This document shows, one piece after another, positions 24,251-33,139 of a DNA stretch of 64,000 bases. The stretch comes from Balneola sp. (GTDB lineage: Bacteria > Bacteroidota > Rhodothermia > Balneolales > Balneolaceae). The translations under genes and the position numbers were made by a program. Position 1 is the stretch's first letter, and each line of letters starts with the position of its first letter. Below the pieces are notes generated by a model. The model was not told the DNA's origin and did not search any database. It saw only the letters and a list, made by a program, of their open reading frames with translations. Location of the stretch: positions 678,632 to 742,631 of the forward strand of contig NZMW01000004.1 in the NCBI GenBank assembly GCA_002694685.1. Direction: 5' to 3'.

Positions 24251-27200
24251 ATGAAAAAATTTACGACACTGCTTTTCTCACTATTAATGGTTTTCGGATT
24301 TTTAGGTAATGTGATGGGGCAGACAACACTTTTATCAGACGATTTTGAAGCGGGTAATTTGAATTCTTGGACAGATGATTCTACAGATCATTGGTCCGCA
24401 TCTACTACGAGCCCTATTAGTGGAACATATTCGTTGCAGCATGATAACACATTGTCTTCTGGTGACAGTGAATCATTTTTATATCAGGCTGTTTCGGGCA
24501 CCCATTTAAGTGACAGTATTACTACTTGGAGGTTTAATATGAAAAACGGCTCGTTTGATCCATCTGGTCCAAATAATTTTGGAGTTCTTTTGATGGGTGA
24601 CCAAGCTAATCCGGCTGATGGTTCACAAAATGGCTACTATGTGGGTGTAAATTTTAATGGTACAAGCGACGATATAACCCTTCATAAAATTACAAGTGGA
24701 GCAGTAACCGATCTTATTACAGCAGAAGTGAACGTTAATACTAGTGATCTTATGGGTGTTAAAGTTGTCCGCCAGCCATCTGGGTCATGGGAACTATTTG
24801 TTGACAATGATGAGGATGGAGTATTTAATAACTTTACTTCTTACGGTTCAATAACTGACAACACTCATACTACTTTCTCATATATATCCTTCTACTTTGA
24901 CTATAATACCACCGGTGATGCTGACCTACAGTTTGATGATTTAATTGTTTTTGAAGAAGAGAATACTCTAAAGGCAGAACCGACGAATCATGCGACTAGT
25001 TTTAGTGCAACCTCAACAAGTGTAGAGAAAGTTGATCTATCTTGGACAGATGCAAGCAGTGTTACGCTCCCGGATAGCTATTTAATCTTAGCGAATGATG
25101 ATAATTCTTTTTCAGTTCCTTCCGATGGTACTGCACAATCTGATGATACTGATCTGTCTGATGGTTCAGCTGTATTAAATATCTCTCAAGGCACTCAATC
25201 TGCTTCTTTTTCAGGACTAAATCCAAATACCCAGTACTATTTTGAAATCTACTCATACACAAATTCCGGATCTAATATTAATTACAAAACAGATGGAACA
25301 GTACCTTCGGATAATGCAACTACATTAGAGGCACCTGATTTAGTTTTAAATGAAATTTTTGCTGACCCAGCTACTGATATAACTGGAGACGCGAATGGCG
25401 ATGGTACAAGAGATTCTGCTGATGATGAATTTATAGAATTTGTGAATACAGGGAGCAGTGATTTAACTATAACTGGTTGGACGGTCGAAGTTGGCGGGAG
25501 TACAGAGCATACGTTTACTGACCCAACAGTCCTTAGCCCAATGCAAGGTATTGTGATATTTGGAGGCGGTACTCCGACTGGTGATTTTGGTAATTCAGAA
25601 GTACAAACTGCTTCAAGTGGAAGCGTAGGTTTAAGCAATAGTGGAGAAACTATTGAAGTGAAAGATGGAAGTAGTAATACACTAATATATTATGAATACG
25701 GAGGTGCTTCTGATCAGTCGGAAACCAGAAGCCCAGATTTGACAGGTGACTTTGCTGATCATTCATCAGCAGATACTGATGACGCTTCTTTATTCTCTCC
25801 AGGTACCCGTATTGACGGTTCAACTTTTCAACCCACCGTTGAAATATCTGGAAATGCAGGTTGGAGAATGCTTTCTTTGCCTGTTGAAGATGGAACTGTG
25901 GAAGACATTTCTGATGACACGGCTGTGCAAGGAGTTACGGGTGGAGATAATGCCGGTGAAACTTCAAATTTTTACATTAATACAGCATCAGACGGTTCCG
26001 CCCAGAATGGATATATGGTACCTACAAATGTAACTACCCCTTGGGGAGACGGTCGTGGGTTTATTCTATATTTCTACGACAACACTACGGCAGGGAGTTC
26101 TGAATTACCAATTACATTAGAGGCGTTTGGGACAGAACCTTCGGGTGATGTAAGTGTGACTGTGTCAAATAGCTGGGCTTTACTTGGTAATCCTTTTAAC
26201 AGCAATTTTGAGCTAGATGAGCTAACAGGAAATGATTCCGGACAGGGTGTTAACAATGGTCTCAAAAGTCCAGTAAGTGTTTGGGATGATGGAGCTGGTA
26301 CCGATGAAAGCGGATCATGGATTACTGCAAATTTTGGTTCTGGCAATAATGAAATACTAAGTACCTGGCAGGGATTCTTTATCGAACGTAATAGTAGTTC
26401 AACAACAGAGATCACCTTCCCTGAAGCCGGTAAAACAAGCACTACTTCTACCGTTGCTTCATTTTCTAAGGAGAACTCAGATCAATTTCGGGAAGTTGAA
26501 TTATTACTGGAAGCACCTGGTAATCTATCTGATAGATCTAACAAACTGTATTTTACAAATAAGGCTGTGGAAGGAAGAGATGCGTTTGATGGAGGAAAGC
26601 TTACTCCTCTGAACGGCTCACCTTATCTATCATTTGTAAACAACTTTGGAAGCGGTGATGAGCTTTATGTACAGGATTCTCGTCCTGTTCAACCGGAGAG
26701 AGATCAGGTATACGAGTTAGCACTGGCTGATGCCGGACTTAGCGGAACCTACACACTCAGCTGGCCTGAAATGAAGAATATCCCTTCTGACTGGACATTC
26801 ACCCTTACTGATTTTGAGACGGGTGAAACAGTAAATATGATTCCAGGAGAATCGTATGAATTTACCGTTGAAGCTAAACAGAAAGCACCGCATGCCAGTG
26901 TGCTAAATCTGACCGCAGTTGAAGCTGCTCCTGAAGAAGTAAGTGCGAGATTTGGTATCAGGATGTCTAGCAGCGTAACGACCAGTAATGAACGAGGAAC
27001 AACACCCGAACAGTTTTCACTAGAGCAAAACTACCCGAACCCTTTTAACCCAGCCACAAATATTCAGTACAGTATTGCTGAGACAGGCTTTGTTAAGCTT
27101 ACCGTTTATAATGTAATGGGTCAACGGGTGGCTACGATAGTTAATGAGACGAAATCAGCCGGCACCTACCGTGCAAGCTGGGATGCTTCGAATATGGCAA

Positions 27201-27271
27201 GTGGAATTTATCATTATCGTTTGCAGGCAGGCAACCAGGTATTCACCAAACAAATGACATTAATTAAATAA
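24251..27271 (+). CDS. Large secreted multidomain protein with type IX sorting domain
   Basis: A 1006-residue surface or extracellular protein. Order: signal peptide (1-23, GNVMGQ); a concanavalin/LamG-like jelly roll (about 25-235); a fibronectin III-like region (about 245-355); a lamin-tail domain (about 360-480, LVLNEIFADP, FIEFVNTGSSDLTITGW); a module starting SGNAGWRMLSLPVEDG (about 535-735); a module from FREVELLLEAPGN to YEFTVEA (about 740-880); and the T9SS type A C-terminal domain with SLEQNYPNPFNP and QMTLIK at the end. The last three parts are shared with the protein at 27645. No catalytic motif is visible; display or adhesion is inference. A weak AAGG lies 9 bp upstream of the ATG. 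Confidence 0.85.
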   Translation: MKKFTTLLFSLLMVFGFLGNVMGQTTLLSDDFEAGNLNSWTDDSTDHWSASTTSPISGTYSLQHDNTLSSGDSESFLYQAVSGTHLSDSITTWRFNMKNGSFDPSGPNNFGVLLMGDQANPADGSQNGYYVGVNFNGTSDDITLHKITSGAVTDLITAEVNVNTSDLMGVKVVRQPSGSWELFVDNDEDGVFNNFTSYGSITDNTHTTFSYISFYFDYNTTGDADLQFDDLIVFEEENTLKAEPTNHATSFSATSTSVEKVDLSWTDASSVTLPDSYLILANDDNSFSVPSDGTAQSDDTDLSDGSAVLNISQGTQSASFSGLNPNTQYYFEIYSYTNSGSNINYKTDGTVPSDNATTLEAPDLVLNEIFADPATDITGDANGDGTRDSADDEFIEFVNTGSSDLTITGWTVEVGGSTEHTFTDPTVLSPMQGIVIFGGGTPTGDFGNSEVQTASSGSVGLSNSGETIEVKDGSSNTLIYYEYGGASDQSETRSPDLTGDFADHSSADTDDASLFSPGTRIDGSTFQPTVEISGNAGWRMLSLPVEDGTVEDISDDTAVQGVTGGDNAGETSNFYINTASDGSAQNGYMVPTNVTTPWGDGRGFILYFYDNTTAGSSELPITLEAFGTEPSGDVSVTVSNSWALLGNPFNSNFELDELTGNDSGQGVNNGLKSPVSVWDDGAGTDESGSWITANFGSGNNEILSTWQGFFIERNSSSTTEITFPEAGKTSTTSTVASFSKENSDQFREVELLLEAPGNLSDRSNKLYFTNKAVEGRDAFDGGKLTPLNGSPYLSFVNNFGSGDELYVQDSRPVQPERDQVYELALADAGLSGTYTLSWPEMKNIPSDWTFTLTDFETGETVNMIPGESYEFTVEAKQKAPHASVLNLTAVEAAPEEVSARFGIRMSSSVTTSNERGTTPEQFSLEQNYPNPFNPATNIQYSIAETGFVKLTVYNVMGQRVATIVNETKSAGTYRASWDASNMASGIYHYRLQAGNQVFTKQMTLIK

Positions 27272-27344
27272 TTATTTATGAACTCTGAATAGTTCATGTA
27301 AATTACTTTCGACTATTCAGGATCATCCATACAAAATCAAGATT

Positions 27345-27560
27345 ATGAGAACTCTGATATATATTTCTTTGACCCTCGCTTTCTTATTAGCATTAGCTTC
27401 AATTGTTGTAGCCCAGCCCGGTTTGCCTTCTGCACCTTCTCAGGCTCCGATTGATGGCGGACTGAGTTTACTGGCCGCTGCAGGTGGCGGGTATGCAATT
27501 AAGAAGCTTAGAGATCGAAAAAAAGCACAAGATGCTGAAATTGATGATCACAAAATGTAA
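27345..27560 (+). CDS. Small exported peptide with PID-CTERM-like sorting signal
   Basis: A 71-residue protein: signal peptide (1-23, ASIVVAQ), a very short Pro-rich mature part (PGLPSAPSQ), then APIDGG, a Gly/Ala-rich hydrophobic segment (LSLLAAAGGGYAI) and a basic cluster (KKLRDRKK), ending in an acidic tail. Motif - hydrophobic span - basic residues is the layout of C-terminal sorting signals cut by exosortase-like enzymes, and the PIDGG start fits the PID-CTERM class in Bacteroidota. Almost nothing would be left after processing at both ends, so it could instead be a small bitopic membrane protein. It sits between the two type IX cargo genes, 73 bp after the first. Confidence 0.65.
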   Translation: MRTLIYISLTLAFLLALASIVVAQPGLPSAPSQAPIDGGLSLLAAAGGGYAIKKLRDRKKAQDAEIDDHKM

Positions 27561-27586
27561 GCTTATTAAATAGATATTTATATTTT

Positions 27587-27620
27587 AAATGGTGCCTTAA
27601 TCTCGGGCGCCATTTTTTTT
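27587..27620 (+). terminator. Rho-independent terminator
   Basis: AAATGGTGCC and GGCGCCATTT form a 10-bp stem with one G-U type pair and a 9-nt loop, followed by eight T residues. It closes the transcript carrying the PID-CTERM-like gene and lies only 25 bp before the next start codon. Confidence 0.85.
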
Positions 27621-27644
27621 ATCTGAATGAATTAAGAAAAATCT

Positions 27645-29567
27645 TTGATCAGCAAAATCAATTTTACGGTAGTTAGTTTAGCTTCTTTTGTGTTGTTGCA
27701 TTCCACCTTATTCGCACAAAATGAAGACGTCAGCTTTCGGGAAATTTCGCTACGGCTGGATGCTTCAAATGGAGCTACTGATTACAGTAATAAATTATAT
27801 TTCTACGAAAACGGAAGCGAAGGTGAGGACGCTTATGATGGTTCAAAGCTAGCATCAATATCGCCGGGCAATCCATATATGTATTTTGTTCAGGATTTTG
27901 GAGAAGGTGAAATTGAATTAGTACAGGATGCGAGGGGCTTGTATCCTGATACCATTCAGACTTATAGTCTTGAAGTTGAAGATTCAGAATTTTCAGGGAC
28001 TTTCACAATCAGCTGGCTGAATTTTAAAAACATTCCTGATTTGTGGGAATTATGGCTGGTTGATACTGATCTTGACTCTACCATTAATATGAGCGACGAA
28101 TCGGAATACTCCTTTACCACAAGCAGAAGCTTCCAGGTTTTGATTGAGCCGGTTACTTCTCAGGTTGTAATTACAGGAGATGCGGGGTGGAGGGTGCTTT
28201 CCTTTCCGGTGACAGGAGCCTCGGTAACACAACTTACGGACGACACGGCCATTCAGGGAATTAGTGGTGGCGAAAATGAATCCGCTGATCCTAACTTCTA
28301 CCTCAATCTTGCCTCTGATGGTACAGCTGGAAATGGATATTCAGCGCCGACAGATATTTACACCTCTTGGGGTGATGGATATGGTTTTCTTACCTATTTC
28401 TTTGACAACAAACTAGCAGGGAGCTCTGATCTTCCAGTTACAATTAATGCAATGGGCAAAGAACCTGAAGGGGATGTTACGCTAAGTATTTCGAATACAT
28501 TCACTCTGGTAGGTAATCCTTTTTTAAACAATCTGGAACTGGATGAAATATCAGGAAATGGAAGTGGAGGTACCAAAGGTGGTCTACAAAGCCCAGTCTA
28601 TTATTATGATTCTGGTGGGCTAGGCACAGCTAATTTTGGAACAAACACCATAATTAGTACTTGGTCTGGTTTTTTTCTTGAACGTGCAGGTTCATCAACA
28701 ACTAAATTGACGATCCCAAGTTCTGCTAAAACAGATACTGCTGCAACAGCTGGTTCTTTTTCGAAGCAACAAAGTCCTTCATTTAGGGAAATCGAACTGC
28801 ACCTTGAAGGTCCGAATTCCTTAACGGATAAGTCATCTAAACTATTTTTTCATTCTGCCGCATCAGAATCAACCGATCCTTTTGATGGCAGCAAGTTATA
28901 TCCAATCGATGGACGTCCATTTCTGGCTTTTTCTGATACAGGAGATAATTCAACAAGATTATTGGTACAGGATGCAAGAGCATTAAATCCCGAAAGAGAA
29001 CAAGTATATAATCTTCTGGTTTATGACAATGGAAAGAGCGGAGTTTATACATTGAGCTGGCCGGTTTTTAGAAACATTCCCGAACATTGGGAACTGATGC
29101 TATTGGATTTAGAAACCGGTGTTTCCTTATCGATGAGGGACTATAAATCCTATAAGTTTGAAATTGAATCGACGTCGAAAAACCTACCAAAGAAAGAGTT
29201 AAAGCTGTTAAAGCAGGTAGAACAAACATCAGGCCTGACTCCAAGGTTTAAGATTGTTGTAGCAGCTGCTCAGGCGACCAGCATTGAGTCAGGAGAAAAC
29301 CCAGATACCTTCAGCCTATATCAGAACTATCCCAACCCCTTTAATCCCTCTACTACTATCGAGTACAGATTAACCAGATCCAGCAACGTTACTTTAAATA
29401 TTTTCAATGCGATGGGGCAGAAGGTTAAAACGGTAGTCAACGAAGTGAAATCAGCAGGAAGCTACCGTATCAGTTGGGATGCAACAGGTTTCGCTAGCGG
29501 CGTTTACTATTATAAGCTGAAAGTATCGGATGGGGTTATGACAAAAAAAATGACGCTGATTAAATAA
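27645..29567 (+). CDS. Secreted type IX cargo protein with duplicated module
   Basis: A 640-residue secreted protein. The start is TTG (TTG ATC AGC), which gives a good signal peptide ending TLFAQ. A module of about 120 residues occurs twice: FREISLRLDASNG... (about 32-150) and FREIELHLEGPNS... (about 378-500), each with a 'SNKLYF / DAYDGSKL / VQDAR / SWLNFKNIP' type skeleton. Between them is the GDAGWRVLSFPVTG module (about 178-350). The protein ends in a T9SS type A domain (SLYQNYPNPFNPSTT, MTLIK). All three modules are also in the protein at 24251, so the two genes are paralogues by tandem duplication with domain loss or gain. Function unknown. Confidence 0.83.
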   Translation: MISKINFTVVSLASFVLLHSTLFAQNEDVSFREISLRLDASNGATDYSNKLYFYENGSEGEDAYDGSKLASISPGNPYMYFVQDFGEGEIELVQDARGLYPDTIQTYSLEVEDSEFSGTFTISWLNFKNIPDLWELWLVDTDLDSTINMSDESEYSFTTSRSFQVLIEPVTSQVVITGDAGWRVLSFPVTGASVTQLTDDTAIQGISGGENESADPNFYLNLASDGTAGNGYSAPTDIYTSWGDGYGFLTYFFDNKLAGSSDLPVTINAMGKEPEGDVTLSISNTFTLVGNPFLNNLELDEISGNGSGGTKGGLQSPVYYYDSGGLGTANFGTNTIISTWSGFFLERAGSSTTKLTIPSSAKTDTAATAGSFSKQQSPSFREIELHLEGPNSLTDKSSKLFFHSAASESTDPFDGSKLYPIDGRPFLAFSDTGDNSTRLLVQDARALNPEREQVYNLLVYDNGKSGVYTLSWPVFRNIPEHWELMLLDLETGVSLSMRDYKSYKFEIESTSKNLPKKELKLLKQVEQTSGLTPRFKIVVAAAQATSIESGENPDTFSLYQNYPNPFNPSTTIEYRLTRSSNVTLNIFNAMGQKVKTVVNEVKSAGSYRISWDATGFASGVYYYKLKVSDGVMTKKMTLIK

Positions 29568-29594
29568 AGCGGTGTTTTATGCCCATGCCGAATA

Positions 29595-30608
29595 TTAGTC
29601 TTTAACCCTTAAGCTTGAGTCTCTCACTTTCAGCCCAACAGGAATCATGCTTACAATGCCATCAGGAGTCTGGGGATTTTTGAAGAGTGACATCATCTGT
29701 TCGATAGCGGTTCTTCCCAGCTTGTTATAGTTTGTATCTACTGAAGTTATGTTGGGATGGTGTGATTCGCATTGAGGGAGATTATCATATCCTGCAATGG
29801 CCAAATCCTGGGGTATATTTACGCCATGAGCTTTAGCCGTTTCCATGAAACCGACTGCCATTTCATCATTTAGAGCAAAAATAGCTTCAGGTTTTATATC
29901 ACTTTCTTGATATGCGTGAAATGCCCTGACTCCGGATTCAGCAGAATAATCGCCCGGAAAAGTCCATACTACCGATTTTTCAGCAACGTGATTAACATAA
30001 TCGGTAAATCCATTCACTCTGAATCTAGCTTCGGTCAGTTTTTTAGGGCCTTCTATAATTCCCATTTTTTCAAACCCCTGTTCATGAAAATGCCGAGCCA
30101 CAAGAGAAGCACCCTGATAGGAGTCAAAAGTAACAGTATCAACTATAGAGTGATCGATATTCGAGCAAGAAATAATTGAAAAGTCATCAGGACTTGCTTC
30201 TAATGCTTTCTGGTAATCACTTTCACTCAATCCGGGTAGAAAAAGAATGGCTCCATGATAGCCTAATACCCTGATATGAGATAAAACGGGCTTCAATTCT
30301 TCTATGACCGGGTTTGAGTTGAACATGCTGATGCGGACATTCTTTTCTTCGGCACTATCAATAAATCCCCGGACGAAAGAGCTGTAAAATTCTCCGGGTC
30401 TGAATTCAGTGATTAAGGCAAATGTAGCAGCTTGTACTGCAGGCAAAACTTTGCGTTTATTTTGAATCGGATAGCCCAATTCAAGCGCTTTGGATATAAT
30501 TTTTTTAGAGCTTTTATCGGGAGCACCGCTTTCACCGCGTATCACCCTTGAAACCGTCGATATCGAAAACCCTGTCGCTTCAGAGATATCTTTAAGCGTT
30601 ACCTTCAT
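29595..30608 (-). CDS. LacI-family transcriptional regulator
   Basis: A 337-residue repressor-type protein. The N-terminal helix-turn-helix reads VTLKDISEATGFSISTVSRV, followed by the hinge and a periplasmic-binding-protein-like sensor domain (about 60-335) with the usual AIAGYDNLPQ near the end. The effector cannot be read from sequence, but such proteins usually sense sugars or nucleosides. It diverges from the nitrilase at 30738 across 129 bp that contain a 42-bp-spaced direct repeat, so it may regulate itself and that gene. It converges with the type IX cargo gene. Confidence 0.9.
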   Translation of the reverse strand: MKVTLKDISEATGFSISTVSRVIRGESGAPDKSSKKIISKALELGYPIQNKRKVLPAVQAATFALITEFRPGEFYSSFVRGFIDSAEEKNVRISMFNSNPVIEELKPVLSHIRVLGYHGAILFLPGLSESDYQKALEASPDDFSIISCSNIDHSIVDTVTFDSYQGASLVARHFHEQGFEKMGIIEGPKKLTEARFRVNGFTDYVNHVAEKSVVWTFPGDYSAESGVRAFHAYQESDIKPEAIFALNDEMAVGFMETAKAHGVNIPQDLAIAGYDNLPQCESHHPNITSVDTNYNKLGRTAIEQMMSLFKNPQTPDGIVSMIPVGLKVRDSSLRVKD

Positions 30609-30664
30609 TTAGTAAGTGTATTGAGTACAACTATGAAAAATAATTTCAGAAATATAATATATTT

Positions 30665-30716
30665 TTTCGGCTAAAATCATTTTGAATACTGAAATTTTGA
30701 TATCGATTTCGGCTAA
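30665..30716. promoter_or_regulatory. Pair of direct repeats TTTCGGCTAA spaced by four helix turns
   Basis: TTTCGGCTAA occurs at 30665-30674 and again at 30707-30716, 42 bp start to start, which is four turns of B-DNA. Both lie in the divergent region between the LacI-type regulator and the nitrilase. GATATCGAT between them is near-palindromic with a central CG, a common feature of LacI-family operators. Confidence 0.4.
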
Positions 30717-30737
30717 TAAAATGCATACCATTGTTTT

Positions 30738-31556
30738 ATGAAAATCGCTCTCATTCAACAAAAATGTACTCCAAGTAAAACGGAAAACCTGAATAAAGGG
30801 CTGACCTCTGCAAGGTTAGCAGCAAAAAAAGGGGCCAATGTAATTTGCTTTGCTGAGCTTGCTTTTGAGCCGTTCTACCCACAACACAAAAACCCTGAGA
30901 AGCCTGCTCAGCATGCTGAAGAAATTCCAGGAGAGATAACCACCGCTTTTTCTGAACTGGCAAAAGAGTTAGGAGTGGTTATTGTCCTGAACTTATACGA
31001 GAAAGCCGGAAATGCACTTTACGACAGCTCTCCGGTAATTAATGTGGATGGCTCAATAATGGGAGTAACCCGAATGGTCCATATCACTGATTATGCCTGC
31101 TTTCATGAGAAAGAATACTATACGCCCGGCAATAATGGAGCACCGGTTTATGAGACTCCATTTGGCAAGATTGGGATAGCAATTTGCTACGATCGGCACT
31201 ATCCGGAATATATGAGAGCTCTGGCGGTTGCTGGTGCAGAAGTTGTGTTTATCCCGCAAGCCGGGTCGGTGGGTGAATGGCCCGAAGGTCTGTATGAAGC
31301 TGAAATAAGAACGGCTTCTTTCCAAAATGGTTATTTCACAGCGTTGTGTAACAGAGTGGGTGAGGAGCCTAAACTGACTTTTGCGGGGGAATCCTTTGTG
31401 AGTAATCCGGCCGGAGAGGTGATTGCCAAAGCGGGCTCAGGAACTGAGGAAATTTTATTTTGTGATTTAGATCTTGAAGAAGTCCAAAGCTCCCATGCCC
31501 AAACCCTGTTCTTGAGGGATCGCAGGCCCGAACTCTACAAAGATTGGATAAGCTAA
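30738..31556 (+). CDS. Nitrilase-superfamily protein with Lys-to-Met change in the catalytic triad
   Basis: A 272-residue carbon-nitrogen hydrolase fold close to N-carbamoylputrescine amidohydrolase. Catalytic E40 (CFAELAFEPF) and C150 (GIAICYDRHYPE) are present. The position of the catalytic Lys, normally in YRKxHIPD, reads TRMVHITD, so residue 113 is Met; the alignment to the family around this point has no gaps (HEKEYYTPG follows as in active enzymes). It may be an inactive or altered member, or another Lys may replace it. Full length otherwise. Divergent from the LacI-type regulator, which may control it. No Shine-Dalgarno. Confidence 0.83.
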   Translation: MKIALIQQKCTPSKTENLNKGLTSARLAAKKGANVICFAELAFEPFYPQHKNPEKPAQHAEEIPGEITTAFSELAKELGVVIVLNLYEKAGNALYDSSPVINVDGSIMGVTRMVHITDYACFHEKEYYTPGNNGAPVYETPFGKIGIAICYDRHYPEYMRALAVAGAEVVFIPQAGSVGEWPEGLYEAEIRTASFQNGYFTALCNRVGEEPKLTFAGESFVSNPAGEVIAKAGSGTEEILFCDLDLEEVQSSHAQTLFLRDRRPELYKDWIS

Positions 31557-31645
31557 AGGGACTCATTGTTTATTATTCATGATTCCATATTGAATATTAA
31601 CATGTGGTCGTTATCTTCCTCTGAAAACAAGCACGTAATTTCGAT

Positions 31646-32860
31646 ATGTCTGAGACTCTGAAAGAAGTTCAGCTTCGCACCAAAGGAATTTTACCGGTCC
31701 AAAAACTCAAGCTCCTCTCCGAGCTTGGTATTATCACGTCGCACAAAGACTATCCCATACAGGAAAATCAATTTCAGCCCAACTCTATTGATTTACGGCT
31801 TGGCGAGGTTGCTTATCGTGTTCGCTGTAGTTTTTTACCTGAAAATGAAACGGTAGAGGAGAAAGTTGGCAAGCTGAAGATGTATGAGGTACCCATTAAG
31901 GATGGAGCCGTTCTTGAGCAAAATTGTGTGTACATAATCCCGCTGCTTGAAGAATTAAATCTACCTGAATCTACCCACACTGTGCAATCGGGTTTGGTAA
32001 ATGGCAGTAAAAAGGAAAGTGAGATTAGGTTAGGAACCGTTGAAAACCTTTCTGCCAAAGCTAATCCTAAAAGTTCGACCGGACGCCTGGATGTTTTTAC
32101 AAGAGTGATTACCGATTACTCCCACCGATTTGAAGAAATCACCCCTGGTTACAAAGGAAATTTATATCTGGAGGTGGTTCCCAAGTCTTTTTCCATCAAG
32201 GTGAAAACCGGACAGCGGTTAAATCAATTGCGTGTTCGTCATGGCTTTGAAGTTATTCCTGATCAGGACTTATTGCGTGTTCATGGCTCAGATCCTTTGC
32301 TATTTGATGAAGATTACAAGCCGGTTTCAATGGAGAAGATCAAAGTGAAGCAAGGACTTTTCATGAGTGTTGACTTGAAAGGTAAAAAGGGAGATGTGAT
32401 TGGATATAAAGCGAAGAAGCACAACAACTATATCGATCTTGATCATATCGATCATTATGCTGTAGAAGAATTTTGGGAACCAATCTATGCTCAGCAAAAT
32501 AATCAGCTTATTTTGGAGCCGGAAGCATTCTATATTTTTGCATCAAAAGAACGAATTCGAGTACCGGCTCACCTTGCTTGTGAAATGATGGCCTACGATA
32601 CGGGCTCCGGAGAGCTTCGCACACACTACGCCGGATTTTTTGACAGTGGGTTTGGCGGGTCAGTAACGGATAAAGGAGCAAGAGCCGTTTTAGAAGTCCG
32701 TTCCCACGATGTTCCCTTCATGATTGAAGACGGACAAACGCTCTTCAGCATGCAATTTGAGCCAAATGCCGAGAAACCCGATTTTGTTTATGGGGAAGAA
32801 ATCGATAGCAATTACCAAGGGCAGGATTTGAAACTCGGAAAGCATTTCAAGCAACCATGA
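31646..32860 (+). CDS. dcd: Two-domain dCTP deaminase
   Basis: A 404-residue protein of the duplicated 2'-deoxycytidine 5'-triphosphate deaminase family, making dUTP for thymidylate synthesis. The N-terminal half has QPNSIDLRLGEVAYRV and YKGNLYLEVVP; the C-terminal half repeats the fold with YAGFFDSGFGG and ARAVLEVRSHD, each half carrying a candidate catalytic Glu in the strand where single-domain Dcd has it. Normal Dcd is about 190 residues, so this is a fused tandem copy. Its stop overlaps the start of the next gene by four bases (ATGA), so both are made together. Confidence 0.85.
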   Translation: MSETLKEVQLRTKGILPVQKLKLLSELGIITSHKDYPIQENQFQPNSIDLRLGEVAYRVRCSFLPENETVEEKVGKLKMYEVPIKDGAVLEQNCVYIIPLLEELNLPESTHTVQSGLVNGSKKESEIRLGTVENLSAKANPKSSTGRLDVFTRVITDYSHRFEEITPGYKGNLYLEVVPKSFSIKVKTGQRLNQLRVRHGFEVIPDQDLLRVHGSDPLLFDEDYKPVSMEKIKVKQGLFMSVDLKGKKGDVIGYKAKKHNNYIDLDHIDHYAVEEFWEPIYAQQNNQLILEPEAFYIFASKERIRVPAHLACEMMAYDTGSGELRTHYAGFFDSGFGGSVTDKGARAVLEVRSHDVPFMIEDGQTLFSMQFEPNAEKPDFVYGEEIDSNYQGQDLKLGKHFKQP

Positions 32861-33084
32861 GCTCATTTTTAGTATCTAAATGCATTTGCCACAAAAAAAA
32901 CTTCAATGAAGTTAAGGAGTATGCAGAAGCTAATGGGTATTCTAAAATTGAAGAATTGCAATCTGATAACTTCTGCAGCAACAGCTGTGGGTTATGTATT
33001 CCTTATATAGAACTAATGTTCGAAACCGGTGAGACAGAATTTGAGCCGGGAGCCTACTATAAGAGAACATCAGATATCGATTAA
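32857..33084 (+). CDS. Small BFD-like [2Fe-2S]-binding protein
   Basis: A 75-residue protein with five cysteines: C9 and C11 in KCICHKK, and C40, C44, C47 in NFCSNSCGLCIPYI. The C-x-C plus C-x2-C spacing with the helix NFNEVKEYAEANG between them is the BFD-like (bacterioferritin-associated ferredoxin) [2Fe-2S] pattern. It is translationally coupled to the dCTP deaminase (ATGA overlap) and followed 55 bp later by rsmE. The partner that it passes electrons or clusters to is unknown; no bacterioferritin is nearby. The fold call is from Cys spacing. Confidence 0.7.
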   Translation: MSSFLVSKCICHKKNFNEVKEYAEANGYSKIEELQSDNFCSNSCGLCIPYIELMFETGETEFEPGAYYKRTSDID

Positions 33085-33139
33085 TGAATGTTGAATTTCG
33101 AATAAATTCTATTTGTGATTAGCACCATAGCGCTTAATT

